From assembly GCA_021794425.1 (NCBI GenBank), contig JAJYQV010000001.1, positions 1-41,672 of the forward strand: DNA of 41,672 nucleotides, written 5' to 3'. This DNA comes from a bacterium (lineage in GTDB: Bacteria; Patescibacteriota; Minisyncoccia; Phycocordibacterales; Phycocordibacteraceae). The notes below the pieces were generated by a model, which worked only from the letters and a program-made list of their open reading frames with translations, was not told the DNA's origin and ran no database searches. Of the stretch, positions 32,645 to 41,358 are shown one piece after another (the first letter of the stretch is position 1; each line of letters opens with the position of its first letter). A program made the position numbers and the translations under genes.

Positions 32645-33368
32645 CACGGGGTTTTCCATCCAGACCGAAGCCTACCGGGGCCCGTTCGAGCTCGTGCTCG
32701 ACCTCATCGCCGCGCGCAAGCTCCTGGTGAACGATCTCGCGCTCGCCGCGATTACCGAGGACTTTATCGCGCATGTGCGCGCGCAAGAAACCTTCCCCGT
32801 CGAAGAGACCGCGAACTTCATCGCAATCGCGGCAACCCTCCTCCTCATCAAGTCGAAGTCGCTCATCCCCGACCTCACGCTCACCGAGGAAGAGCAGGGA
32901 GACGTGGACGACCTGAAGCGTCGCCTCGAAGCCTACGAGAACGTGCGCGAAGCGGCGCGCGAGCTCGGAAGGATTTTCGGCAAGCAGCCGATGCTCCGCG
33001 CCGGCTGGCGCGCGCCCGAGCCGTTCTTCTCGCCCGCGCGCGACTTCACGCCGGAGGCGCTCGAGCAGGCGCTCGCGAAGCTCCTCGCCGCGCGCGAAGC
33101 GGTCGAAGAGCTCCCCGAAGCGCGCGTGAAGCCGCTCATCTCGATTGAAGAAGTCATGGACGATCTCGCGAAACGCGTGCGGAGCGCGGCCACTCTCTCG
33201 TTTAAGGCCTTTACCGGCGACAAGAAAGAAAAGGTCGAGATTGTCGTCTCCTTCCTCGCGCTCCTCGAGCTGGTCAAGCAGGGCGCCGTCGCCGCTGATC
33301 AGTACGAACCCCACGGCGACATCCGCATCCAGAACACCGCCACCAATGCAGTCCCGAGATACGGGTAA
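32625..33368 (+). CDS. scpA: Segregation and condensation protein A
   Basis: 247 residues; the kleisin subunit of the SMC-ScpAB condensin complex. FSIQTEAYRGPFELVLDLIAARKL is the conserved N-terminal SMC-binding opening, with ETANFIAIAATLLLIKSKSLIPD next and the C-terminal winged helix EKVEIVVSFLALLELVKQGAV. The start overlaps aspS by 20 bases. A palindrome and terminator follow, and scpB has its own promoter 113 bases on. Confidence 0.93.
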   Translation: MNPTTTSTGFSIQTEAYRGPFELVLDLIAARKLLVNDLALAAITEDFIAHVRAQETFPVEETANFIAIAATLLLIKSKSLIPDLTLTEEEQGDVDDLKRRLEAYENVREAARELGRIFGKQPMLRAGWRAPEPFFSPARDFTPEALEQALAKLLAAREAVEELPEARVKPLISIEEVMDDLAKRVRSAATLSFKAFTGDKKEKVEIVVSFLALLELVKQGAVAADQYEPHGDIRIQNTATNAVPRYG

Positions 33369-33374
33369 CGAAGT

Positions 33375-33395
33375 TATAGGAATCTGATTCCTATA
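33375..33395 (+). repeat. Palindromic element after scpA
   Basis: Perfect palindrome, arms TATAGGAATC / GATTCCTATA around one T, 6 bases after the scpA stop. Related in size and centre (AAT-CTG-ATT) to the other copies. Confidence 0.75.
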
Positions 33396-33396
33396 T

Positions 33397-33426
33397 AGCT
33401 CCGCTTCGCGCGGGGCTTCGATTTTT
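33397..33426 (+). terminator. scpA terminator
   Basis: 8-bp stem AGCTCCGC / GCGGGGCT (one G-T pair), loop TTCGC, then a T-rich tract. Confidence 0.7.
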
Positions 33427-33443
33427 ATACCCAAAATCAGGCG

Positions 33444-33472
33444 TTGCCCGAGGCCCTCGGCGCAGGTATGAT
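33444..33472 (+). promoter_or_regulatory. scpB promoter
   Basis: TTGCCC, 17-base spacer, TATGAT, 9 bases before the scpB ATG. Confidence 0.5.
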
Positions 33473-33481
33473 AGTAGGGAT

Positions 33482-34042
33482 ATGATTTCTCCCGCTGCCG
33501 CCCTCGAAGCGCTCCTTTTCGTCTCCGGCGAGGCGATCCCGAAGAAGCGGCTCGCGAAGCTCCTCGGGCTTTCGGACGAGCAGCTCGCCACGACCGCCAA
33601 AGAGCTCGCCGAGGGGCTCGGCGGCCACGGCATGGCGCTCATCGAAACCGCAGAAGAGCTCGAGCTGCGCACCGCGCCGGACGCGGCGGCCGTCGTGAAG
33701 CGTCTGCGCGAAGACGAGCTCGCGCGCGACTTGGGGAAGGGGAGTCTCGAGACCCTCGCGGTTGTCGCCTACCAGGAGGGCGCGACGCGGAGCGAGATCG
33801 ACTGGGTGCGCGGCGTGAACTCCTCCGCATCCTTGCGTACCCTCCTCATGCGCGGCCTTATCGAGGGGCACGAAGACCCGAAAGACAAACGGCGCATGCG
33901 CTACACGCTCACCACCGAAGCGCTCGCGCACCTGGGTATTGCTCGCGCAGCAGAACTCCCTCGCGCCACGGAACTCAGTGCGGCGGCTCGCGCCGTCGTC
34001 GAAGCGGAGCTGCTCGCCGCAGACGCGCCAGCGACGACGTAA
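33482..34042 (+). CDS. scpB: Segregation and condensation protein B
   Basis: 186 residues with two winged-helix domains. ALEALLFVSGEAIPKKRLAKLLG is the family start; LETLAVVAYQEGATRSEIDWVRGVNSSASLRTLLMRGLIE corresponds to the conserved ETLAIIAY.QPVTR.EI...RGV.S....L..RGLI. Dimeric partner of ScpA in the SMC complex. Confidence 0.94.
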   Translation: MISPAAALEALLFVSGEAIPKKRLAKLLGLSDEQLATTAKELAEGLGGHGMALIETAEELELRTAPDAAAVVKRLREDELARDLGKGSLETLAVVAYQEGATRSEIDWVRGVNSSASLRTLLMRGLIEGHEDPKDKRRMRYTLTTEALAHLGIARAAELPRATELSAAARAVVEAELLAADAPATT

Positions 34043-34051
34043 ATCATTCGC

Positions 34052-35005
34052 ATGGACTCCCTCCAGCTCCAGAAACTTGCCCAACGCAGCCGCTCCACTC
34101 GAGAGGCAGGCGTTGCGCTCCTCTTCGCCTCGGGCATTCTCGCCCTCTTCCTTTTCATACCGAGTACGCCGCAGCCGATGCCAAACGACGCGGCACCAAT
34201 TGCGATAGCGACCTCGACCGCGCCAGGCGCGTTCGCTCAAGTTCCTATCGAGGCGAAAGCCGCCATCGTCTACGATCTCGCGACTGGAAAGACTCTGTAC
34301 GCGAAGAATGCCGATGCGCAGCTTCCGCTCGCTTCGCTCACAAAACTTCTCACCGTCTACGCCGCCATCACCGAACTCTCTCCCCAGACACCGATCACCA
34401 TACCGGCTGACGTGACGCACCTTTACGCTCCACACGCCTTCTCTGCCGGACAAGTGTTCTCGCTCGCCGACCTCGCACGGCTCACCCTTACCGCCTCGCT
34501 CAATGATGGTGCTGCCGCGATCGCGGAAGCGACGGCCGCACGAGAGAATCGCCCGCTCGACGAGACGCTCGCGAGCGCCGCAGCCGCGCTCGGCCTCTCC
34601 CAGACCTACGCGGTGAACGGCAACGGGCTCGACGTAAACACCGCCGTTTCAGGCGGGTACGGCTCGGCGCACGACCTCGCGCGGCTCGCCGGCGCGCTCG
34701 CCGAGCGCGCTCCAGAGATTACCGAGGCGACGACACACGCCACCGCGCGCGCCGTCTCGGAAGGAGGCACGACCTTTACGGTAAAGAACACGGACCCGAT
34801 GGTGTCCGCCATCCCGCAGCTTCTCCTCTCAAAGACGGGTTATACCGACCTCGCCGGCGGCAACCTCGCCCTCGTCTTTGACGTGGGCATTAATCACCCG
34901 ATCGCGGTCGTCGTGCTCGGCTCGACCGAGAAGGACCGCTTCACCGACGGCACGACGCTCGTCGCGGCGACGCTCGCGCATTTCGCGGGAGTCCCTTCGC
35001 TATGA
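34052..35005 (+). CDS. D-alanyl-D-alanine carboxypeptidase, S11 family (low-molecular-weight PBP)
   Basis: 317 residues; trims the terminal D-Ala of peptidoglycan stem peptides outside the membrane. N-terminal membrane anchor or signal (AGVALLFASGILALFLFIP, about 19-37). All three penicillin-binding motifs are present: SLTK (95-98), SLN (149-151) and KTG (261-263). It lacks the usual C-terminal beta domain and amphipathic helix. It lies 9 bases after scpB and 4 bases before mraY, in a cell-wall operon. Confidence 0.93.
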   Translation: MDSLQLQKLAQRSRSTREAGVALLFASGILALFLFIPSTPQPMPNDAAPIAIATSTAPGAFAQVPIEAKAAIVYDLATGKTLYAKNADAQLPLASLTKLLTVYAAITELSPQTPITIPADVTHLYAPHAFSAGQVFSLADLARLTLTASLNDGAAAIAEATAARENRPLDETLASAAAALGLSQTYAVNGNGLDVNTAVSGGYGSAHDLARLAGALAERAPEITEATTHATARAVSEGGTTFTVKNTDPMVSAIPQLLLSKTGYTDLAGGNLALVFDVGINHPIAVVVLGSTEKDRFTDGTTLVAATLAHFAGVPSL

Positions 35006-35009
35006 GGCC

Positions 35010-36077
35010 ATGATCAGTATTGCCTCACGCGTGCTCATCCCCTCGGCGACGACCTTTGCGCTCGGCATCGCACTCGCGCCGTTCCTTGCGAATATCTTGT
35101 ATCGTGCGAGAGCGTGGAAAAAGAAAGCGGGGAAGGGCACCGGCATCGGGGGCGGCGGCACGCCGATCTTCGACGAGCTTCACAAGGAGCGAGAGGTCTC
35201 GACTCCCCGTATGGGCGGCGTCCTTATCTGGGCTTCCGTTCTCGCGACCGCATTCTTTTTCTGGATTCTTGCGCGTTCGTTCGACGGCTTTTGGACACCC
35301 CTCGATTTTGTTAATCGCCGCGAAACATGGCTCCCGCTTCTCGCGCTTGCGGCAGGGGCGTTGGCAGGGTTCATCGACGACCTTCTTGAGATAACCAAGA
35401 GCAGCGGGGGGCTGTCGCTTGCCCGACGACTCTCTATCGTCGGCATGATAGGGCTTCTCGGCGGCTGGTGGTTTTATGCGAAGCTCGGCGTCGAGACGAT
35501 CAGCGTCCCTTTCGCCGCGCCGCTCATACTCGGGTGGCTCATCATTCCGGCCTTTGCGCTCGTGACGCTCGCGATCTATGCTGGCGGCACCATTGACGGG
35601 CTCGACGGGCTCGCGGGCGGCGTCTTCGCGATCATCTTCCTCGTGTACGCCGGCATCGCTTTCGGCGAGGGACAGGCCTCGCTCGCCGCGTTTGCCGCGT
35701 CGGTCGCTGGTGCGACGCTCGCCTTCCTCTGGTTTAACGTGCCGCCCGCGCGATTCTATATGTCAGAGACCGGCAGCATGGCACTCACGCTCGCGCTCGC
35801 AATGACAGCATTCGCCTCCGACGCGCTCGCCGGCGGTGTCGGGGTGTTTGTCCTCCCCCTCGTTGCCTTCCCGCTCACGGCCACCGTCGTGACGACGCTC
35901 CTCCAAGTGTTTTGGAAAAAAGTTTTCCACAAAAAACTATTTCGAGTCGCGCCCATCCATCACCACTTTGAAGCCCTCGGCTGGCCCGCGACAAAGGTCA
36001 CCATGCGCTACTGGATCATCACGATCATCGCCGGCGTGCTCGGGCTCGCTATCGCGCTCCTCGCCCGCCTGCCATGA
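35010..36077 (+). CDS. mraY: Phospho-N-acetylmuramoyl-pentapeptide transferase
   Basis: 355 residues, about 10 membrane helices; makes lipid I. The start at 35010 is chosen because the upstream part of the ORF is a shadow of the carboxypeptidase gene. Signature motifs: STPRMGG, GFIDDLLE (catalytic DD), TIDGLDGLAGG, ARFYMSETGSMAL and IHHHFEALGWPATKVTMRYWII. Overlaps ftsW by 4 bases. Confidence 0.95.
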   Translation: MISIASRVLIPSATTFALGIALAPFLANILYRARAWKKKAGKGTGIGGGGTPIFDELHKEREVSTPRMGGVLIWASVLATAFFFWILARSFDGFWTPLDFVNRRETWLPLLALAAGALAGFIDDLLEITKSSGGLSLARRLSIVGMIGLLGGWWFYAKLGVETISVPFAAPLILGWLIIPAFALVTLAIYAGGTIDGLDGLAGGVFAIIFLVYAGIAFGEGQASLAAFAASVAGATLAFLWFNVPPARFYMSETGSMALTLALAMTAFASDALAGGVGVFVLPLVAFPLTATVVTTLLQVFWKKVFHKKLFRVAPIHHHFEALGWPATKVTMRYWIITIIAGVLGLAIALLARLP

Positions 36078-37171
36078 AGTTCGTTTCAGGAGATCGCGTG
36101 TTCTTAATGCTCGTAATCACGCTCGCCCTTGCCGGTATCGCGATCTTTTCCTCGGCGGCGCTCGGCTTGCTTGCGCGCGAAAGTAGCTCGGTATCGCGCG
36201 ACATCCTGCTCCAGACAGGCCTCGGTCTCGGCCTCGGTCTCGTCGCGTTTCTTCTGGCTCGCGCAGTTCCGTTCGCGCTCATAAAGCGCTACGCGCCCCA
36301 CTTTTTCATCGCAACGCTCATCCTTACCGCGCTCGTTTTCATACCGGGGATCGGCTTCCATTCTGGCGGCGCAACCCGTTGGATCAACCTCCGCGTCACG
36401 ACGTTTCAACCGGCAGAACTCCTCAAGATCGGATTCGTCTTCGCACTCGCATGGTGGCTCGCGCCGCGCGCACGGCAGCTCAGAAACCCGAAAAAAGGTC
36501 TGTTGCCGTTCGTCGCGGTCCTCGCGGTGCCCGCAGCGCTACTCCTGGCGCAGCCGAATACCTCTACGACGATGCTCCTCCTTGCCACCGGTGCCGTCAT
36601 GTACTTTGCCGCAGGTGCGCCGTGGCGCGACTTCGGCATCCTGGGACTCGGTGTCCTCCTCGTGCTTAGCGCCGTCATCCTCGCCCGGCCATACGTCCTG
36701 CAGCGCGTGAAGACGTTCGTCGATCCTTCGGCCCACTCGCTCAGCAGCGGCTACCAGATCCAACAGGCGCTCATCGCAGTTGGTTCGGGCGGACTCCTCG
36801 GGCGCGGCTTCGGGCAAAGCGTCGAGAAATTCAATTATCTGCCCGAGCCGGACGGCGACTCAGTCTTTGCTGTCTTTGCGGAAGAAACTGGATTTATCGG
36901 CACGCTCATCCTTCTCGTCCTGTTTGTCGCTCTTGCCGCGCGTGGCATCGTGATAGCGGGAAACTCTGCCGACCTTTTTGGCGGGCTCATGGCGCTCGGG
37001 TTCTCTTTCCTCATCATCTTACAGGCATTCATCAATATCGGCGCAATGCTCGGCATCATCCCGCTCACCGGCCTCCCACTGCCATTCATTTCCCACGGCG
37101 GGACCGCGCTTGCGACGACGCTCCTCATGTGCGGCCTCATCTTGAACGTTTCCGTTCATAAGAGAGCTTGA
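36074..37171 (+). CDS. ftsW: SEDS-family peptidoglycan polymerase/division protein (FtsW/RodA)
   Basis: 365 residues with about 10 membrane helices. SEDS hallmarks: GGATRWINL, FQPAELLKIGFVF, QPNTSTTMLL, SSGYQIQQALIAVGSGGLLGRGFGQS, LPEPDGDSVFAVFAEETGFIGT and the C-terminal GIIPLTGLPLPFISHGGTAL. FtsW is favoured over RodA by its place between mraY and murG. ATGA overlap with mraY suggests coupling. Confidence 0.93.
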   Translation: MKFVSGDRVFLMLVITLALAGIAIFSSAALGLLARESSSVSRDILLQTGLGLGLGLVAFLLARAVPFALIKRYAPHFFIATLILTALVFIPGIGFHSGGATRWINLRVTTFQPAELLKIGFVFALAWWLAPRARQLRNPKKGLLPFVAVLAVPAALLLAQPNTSTTMLLLATGAVMYFAAGAPWRDFGILGLGVLLVLSAVILARPYVLQRVKTFVDPSAHSLSSGYQIQQALIAVGSGGLLGRGFGQSVEKFNYLPEPDGDSVFAVFAEETGFIGTLILLVLFVALAARGIVIAGNSADLFGGLMALGFSFLIILQAFINIGAMLGIIPLTGLPLPFISHGGTALATTLLMCGLILNVSVHKRA

Positions 37172-37173
37172 AA

Positions 37174-37182
37174 TGTTATAGT
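37174..37182 (+). promoter_or_regulatory. Extended -10 of murG
   Basis: TGt-TATAGT ends exactly 6 bases before the ATG at 37189, although the gene lies within the cell-wall cluster. Confidence 0.55.
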
Positions 37183-37188
37183 GTGGCT

Positions 37189-38328
37189 ATGAAAATCGCA
37201 TTTACCGGCGGCGGCACGGGAGGGCACTTTTACCCCCTCATCGCCATCGCGGAAGCTTTGCAAGACCTCGTCCGAGAAGAGCATCTCATTGAGCCGGTCT
37301 TCTACTATCTCGCGCCGAACCCGTTCGACGAGAAGGCGCTTTTTGAAAATGGCATCGCCTATATCCGCATACCGGCAGGGAAGGTGCGGCGCTACGCTTC
37401 CTTCTCGAACGTCGTGGATTCGTTCAAGACTTTTTTCGGGACAGTCTCGGCAGTCATCGCGCTCTTCCGCATCTACCCCGATGTCGTCGTCTCCAAGGGC
37501 GGCTATGCGAGCGTGCCGACCGTGCTCGCCGCGCGGCTCCTACGCATCCCGCTCATCATCCATGAGTCAGACGCCAAGCCCGGACGCGCGAACCTGCTCG
37601 CGGCGAAGTTTGCCGACAAGATAGCCATTTCCTTTGAGAGCACGGCTGCCTTCTTCCCTAAGCGCGTACAAGACCGGATTGCGCGGACCGGTATTCCGAT
37701 CCGGAAAGCGCTCATGCGGACCGAAACTGAGGGGGCACGCCAGTATCTCAGCCTCGAGGTGGGCGTGCCGACTATTTTCATTCTCGGCGGCTCTCAAGGC
37801 GCCGAAAAGATAAATGAAGTCGTGCTCTCCTCGCTCTCTGAACTCGTCTCGTTCGCAAATGTCATTCACCAGACCGGCCCCGCGAAATTCAAGAACGTCG
37901 AAGGGGTCAGCAGAGTCGTGCTCACGGACAACCCGCACGCAGCCCGCTATCATCCGTTCAAATACCTCGACCAAGTATCGATGCAGCGCGCTGCAGGCGT
38001 CGCCGACATCGTCATCTCGCGCGCGGGCGCAAATGCAATCGCCGAGATCGGCCTCTGGAGAAAGCCGGCGATACTCATCCCCATCCCTGAATCGGTGAGC
38101 CATGACCAGCGCACGAACGCCTACACGTTCGCGCGGACCGGCGCGGCGGTCGTCCTTGAAGAAGAGAACCTTACCCCGCACTTGCTTGTCGCCGAGATAC
38201 AGCGCATCCTTGAGGACCCCGAGCTCGCCAAACGCATGAGCGCGGCGGCCGAAGGTTTCACTGACCCTGATGCGGCGCGTATCCTCGCCCGCGAAGTTCT
38301 CGCGCTCGCACTCCCGCACGAAGCATGA
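37189..38328 (+). CDS. murG: UDP-GlcNAc:lipid I N-acetylglucosamine transferase
   Basis: 379 residues; makes lipid II at the inner membrane face. GGGTGGHFYPLIAIAEAL is the acceptor-site glycine loop, HESDAKPGRANLLAAKFAD replaces the usual HEQN..PG..N, and the donor domain has ILGGSQGAEKIN and ISRAGANAIAEIGLWRKPAILIPIP. The start at 37189 is set by the -10 box; the ORF codes 7 further codons upstream. Overlaps gltX by 4 bases. Confidence 0.95.
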   Translation: MKIAFTGGGTGGHFYPLIAIAEALQDLVREEHLIEPVFYYLAPNPFDEKALFENGIAYIRIPAGKVRRYASFSNVVDSFKTFFGTVSAVIALFRIYPDVVVSKGGYASVPTVLAARLLRIPLIIHESDAKPGRANLLAAKFADKIAISFESTAAFFPKRVQDRIARTGIPIRKALMRTETEGARQYLSLEVGVPTIFILGGSQGAEKINEVVLSSLSELVSFANVIHQTGPAKFKNVEGVSRVVLTDNPHAARYHPFKYLDQVSMQRAAGVADIVISRAGANAIAEIGLWRKPAILIPIPESVSHDQRTNAYTFARTGAAVVLEEENLTPHLLVAEIQRILEDPELAKRMSAAAEGFTDPDAARILAREVLALALPHEA

Positions 38329-39668
38329 ACACGATTGTCACCCGCTTCGCCCCGTCACCGACCGGCCTTCTGCACGCCGGCAACTACCGCACGGCCGTCT
38401 TCGCCTATCTTTTCGCAAGGCGCAACGGCGGCTCGTTCATCTTACGCATAGAAGACACAGACAAAGCGCGCTCGCGGCCGGAATACGAGGCGAACATCCT
38501 TGAGGCGCTCGCGTGGCTCGATTTGCCATTCGACCACGCGTATCGCCAGAGCGATAATGCCGCGCGGCATCGGGAGGTCCTTGAGGCGCTCGTCGCAGCT
38601 GACCACGCCTATGTCTCGAAGGAAACGCCGAAGAACCCTGGAGACCGAACCGAGGTCATCCGCTTCAGGAATCCTGGCGGGGCTATTTCTTTTACTGATC
38701 TCATCCGGGGCGAGATAACGATGGAGGTCGGTGATCTCGGTGACTTCATCATCGCGCGTTCATTTGATGAACCGATCTTCCACCTCGCCGTCGTCATCGA
38801 CGATGGCGACGAGGGCGTCACCCATGTCATTCGGGGGGAAGACCACATCTCAAACACGCCGCGCCAGATACTCATCCAACGCGCGCTCGGATTCGCTCGG
38901 CCGATCTACGCGCACCTGCCGCTCATACTTGGCAGCGACCGCACGAAACTCTCGAAACGCAAAGGAGCAAAAGCGCTCACCGAGTATCGCGACCTCGGCA
39001 TACTCCCCGAAGCCATGCTCAACTATCTCTCCCTGCTCGGCTGGAATCCGGGCGATGAGCGCGAGTATCTTTCGCGGGAAGAACTCATCAGCACTTTCGA
39101 TCTCGCGCGTGTGCAGAAGGGAAGCGCTATTTTTGACGAGACGAAGCTCCGTTCGGTAAACCAGCGCTGGATGCGCACACTCTCCGTCGACGATTTTATC
39201 GCGCGCGGAGCCCTCTCGGCCCCTGATGCAGACAGGCTCCACAAGGCCGTTCCGCTCCTCAAGGAACGGGCACAGACGTTCCAAGAGGCGCGCGAGATGC
39301 TCGCCGGCGAGCTCGCCTGTCTTTTCAAAGAGCCGCTTCTCGACCGGAACATTCTTATCGCCAAGGAGCCTCCTGGGCGCTCCGGTATGACCGCAGCAGC
39401 CCTATCGAGCCTCCTCGCGCCTATCGAGGCGCTCGCGGGAGCGGGAGGGGTCGGAATGTCCGTAGAGACCATACGAGCGGCGCTCATGCCGCTCGCTGAT
39501 GCAGAGGAAGCGAGAGGGAAGGGGGGGCGCGGCGCGGTCCTCTGGCCGCTCCGCTACGCGCTTTCTGGGGCGGAACGCTCTCCAGACCCCTTCACACTTA
39601 TCTCGATCCTCGGCGCGGCAGTCGCGATTTCGCGCATACGAAACGCCGTTGCTATACTGGAAGGATGA
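38325..39668 (+). CDS. gltX: Glutamyl-tRNA synthetase
   Basis: 447 residues. RFAPSPTGLLHAGNYRTAVFAYLFAR contains the HIGH-equivalent HAGN, LRIEDTDKARS the conserved substrate site, VIRGEDHISNTPRQ the next block, and KLSKRKG the KMSKS loop. There is no zinc-binding Cys cluster. The C-terminal anticodon-binding domain is short. It probably acts as a non-discriminating GluRS if GatCAB is present, which the window does not show. Confidence 0.95.
   Translation: MNTIVTRFAPSPTGLLHAGNYRTAVFAYLFARRNGGSFILRIEDTDKARSRPEYEANILEALAWLDLPFDHAYRQSDNAARHREVLEALVAADHAYVSKETPKNPGDRTEVIRFRNPGGAISFTDLIRGEITMEVGDLGDFIIARSFDEPIFHLAVVIDDGDEGVTHVIRGEDHISNTPRQILIQRALGFARPIYAHLPLILGSDRTKLSKRKGAKALTEYRDLGILPEAMLNYLSLLGWNPGDEREYLSREELISTFDLARVQKGSAIFDETKLRSVNQRWMRTLSVDDFIARGALSAPDADRLHKAVPLLKERAQTFQEAREMLAGELACLFKEPLLDRNILIAKEPPGRSGMTAAALSSLLAPIEALAGAGGVGMSVETIRAALMPLADAEEARGKGGRGAVLWPLRYALSGAERSPDPFTLISILGAAVAISRIRNAVAILEG
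39650..39658 (+). promoter_or_regulatory. Extended -10 of the M23 peptidase gene
   Basis: TGc-TATACT ends exactly 6 bases before the ATG at 39665, inside the gltX 3' end. The 6 bases (GGAAGG) could also act as an SD. Confidence 0.55.
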
Positions 39669-41020
39669 AGCGTCTCGGAGTCTCGCTCTTTTTCTTCTTA
39701 TTGTTAGCCGGATTCTCTCTCGGCAATCCGAGATTTGCAAAGGCTGACGCAGCGGCAGACATCCAGGCCAAGATCGACGCGAACAAGCAGCAAATTGATT
39801 CGCTTGAGGCGGAAATCGCAGCTTTCCAGAAGCAGCTCGACGCCGCGAGTGCAAAGAAAAACACGCTCCAATCAACGATCCGCTCGCTTAGTCTCTCGCA
39901 GCAGCAGCTCGCCGCGCAGATCAAGGTCACGCAGAATAAAATCGCGTCAGCAAACCTTCAGATACAGCAGCTCTCGCTCTCTATCGGCGACAAGGAAGCG
40001 GCCATCAGCGCCGACCAAGCGGCCATCGCCGCTCAGCTCCGCGCCATTACCGAAAGTGAGCAGACGCCGCTCATTATCCAGCTCATTTCCGCAAACTCCC
40101 TCGGCGACGCATGGAAAGCGGCTGATGAGGCTGTCCAATTCAACCAGGCACTCGGAAACAACATCGACGACCTGCGCACCGTACGCACGGCGCTTGGTGC
40201 CGACCGTGACAAGGCCACTGCAACGAAAACGAGCCTGCTCGCGCTCCAGAACGACCTCACGTTGCAAAAGCGTTCTGTCGATGCCAACAAGGCGACGCAG
40301 CAGAAGCTTCTCTCGCAGACGAAGAACCAGGAGGCGAATTATCAGAAGCTCATCGCGCAGAAGAAAGCGTCGGAAAAATCCTTTGAGGACGAGCTCATTA
40401 ACCTTCAGAGTCAGTTGAACCTCGTCGTGCACCCGGACCTTTTACCAAAGGTCGGCACAGGCGTCCTCTCCTGGCCTTTTAGCCACTCGTTCATGTCCGC
40501 CTGTGCCGGGCGGAAAAGCGTCTTTGGAAACCTGTTCTGCGTCACGCAATACTTCGGTAATACGCCGTTTGCGACCAAAAACCCGCAAGTTTATAACGGC
40601 CACGGCCACAACGGCATCGATATCGCCGCGCCCATCGGCACGCCGGTCGAGGCGGCACTCAGCGGTACCGTACTCGCCACCGGCGACACGGATCTGGTGC
40701 ACGATTCAAGAGGTCGCCAGTGCTACTCCTTCGGCAAATGGGTGATGCTCGTGCACGGGAACGGCATCAACACCCTGTACGCGCACCTTTCCGAAATCGA
40801 TGTCTCGAAAGGGCAGTCGGTCTCAACCGGGCAAGTAATCGGCCTCTCAGGTATGACCGGCTATGCGACCGGGCCGCACCTCCACTTCGGCGTCTACGCA
40901 AGTGAGGGAACCGAAATCATGACACTCCGGCAATTCCGCGGCGCGACCATCGGCTGCGCTGACGCTACCATGCCGGTGGCAACGCTCACAGCGTACCTCA
41001 ACCCGCTCTCTTATCTCTAG
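39665..41020 (+). CDS. Secreted M23 peptidase with N-terminal coiled coil (EnvC-like)
   Basis: 451 residues. Signal peptide (LGVSLFFFLLLAGFSLGNPRFAKA, about 4-27), a long coiled coil (about 30-260, ADIQAKIDANKQQIDSLEAEIAAFQKQL onward), then a LytM/M23 domain with zinc ligands H315 and D319 (HNGIDIAAP) and HLH at 405-407. The ligands are complete, so it is probably an active endopeptidase, unlike the degenerate EnvC of E. coli. The neighbours mraY, ftsW and murG suggest a role in cell separation. Overlaps gltX by 4 bases. Confidence 0.92.
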   Translation: MKRLGVSLFFFLLLAGFSLGNPRFAKADAAADIQAKIDANKQQIDSLEAEIAAFQKQLDAASAKKNTLQSTIRSLSLSQQQLAAQIKVTQNKIASANLQIQQLSLSIGDKEAAISADQAAIAAQLRAITESEQTPLIIQLISANSLGDAWKAADEAVQFNQALGNNIDDLRTVRTALGADRDKATATKTSLLALQNDLTLQKRSVDANKATQQKLLSQTKNQEANYQKLIAQKKASEKSFEDELINLQSQLNLVVHPDLLPKVGTGVLSWPFSHSFMSACAGRKSVFGNLFCVTQYFGNTPFATKNPQVYNGHGHNGIDIAAPIGTPVEAALSGTVLATGDTDLVHDSRGRQCYSFGKWVMLVHGNGINTLYAHLSEIDVSKGQSVSTGQVIGLSGMTGYATGPHLHFGVYASEGTEIMTLRQFRGATIGCADATMPVATLTAYLNPLSYL

Positions 41021-41027
41021 CGCATGT

Positions 41028-41133
41028 CTCAAAACCCTCCCCGAGCGAGGAGTGTTTCGTGTAAAAGACTTGAATTGGGCCCTCTTTTACACGGAACAGT
41101 CCGAGCGAGGGGCGGATTTGAGGGGTTTTTGAA
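41028..41133 (+). ncRNA. Long imperfect hairpin after the M23 gene, candidate structured RNA
   Basis: Outer arms TCAAAACCCTC / GAGGGGTTTTTGA, inner arms CGTGTAAAAG / CTTTTACACG, and between them the same purine-rich segment on both sides (GAGCGA within CCGAGCGAGG at 41041 and 41101). Antiparallel GAGCGA against itself gives G-A, A-G, G-C, C-G, G-A, A-G pairs on the plus-strand RNA. It may be a 3' UTR structure or a separate RNA. Confidence 0.4.
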
Positions 41134-41136
41134 CAA

Positions 41137-41165
41137 GCTCTAGATCTCTAGAGCGCGTCTTTTCC
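41137..41165 (+). terminator. Hairpin with T-rich tail
   Basis: Perfect 8-bp arms GCTCTAGA / TCTAGAGC, loop TC, followed by GCGTCTTTTCCTTT. Probably ends transcripts from the M23 gene. Confidence 0.5.
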
Positions 41166-41170
41166 TTTCA

Positions 41171-41271
41171 CCCAGTCTTTCGCAAGAGAGCTGGTCGAAT
41201 AAAGAACCCTGGGCTCACGCCACAGGGTATTCTTGTCAGTCACTGCATCCCCGGGCTTACGCCGCACGGGG
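41171..41271 (-). ncRNA. Array of three GNRA-capped hairpins, candidate structured RNA
   Basis: On the minus strand three 23-nt hairpins follow each other at 41249-41271, 41209-41231 and about 41171-41193. Each has an outer stem of 4-6 bp, a bulge of 1-3 nt on the 5' side, an inner stem of 3-4 bp and a GNRA tetraloop (GTAA, GTGA, GCGA). GNRA loops form only on this strand. No RNase P, tmRNA, 6S or SRP motif was recognised. Ends and promoter are unknown. Confidence 0.4.
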
Positions 41272-41339
41272 TATTGATGTGGAATAAACCGAAGGGAGGG
41301 GAGTTCCCAATGACGACAGTCGCGCGGACTCATGAGCGT

Positions 41340-41348
41340 TGTTATACT
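41340..41348 (+). promoter_or_regulatory. Extended -10 of the 41359 gene
   Basis: TGt-TATACT, 10 bases before the ATG at 41359. Confidence 0.45.
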
Positions 41349-41358
41349 GTACCTGTCC

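Noticed and set aside
41028-41340. RNase P RNA, tmRNA, 6S RNA or SRP RNA
   Set aside because: None of the conserved cores or tRNA-like ends of these RNAs could be found on either strand.
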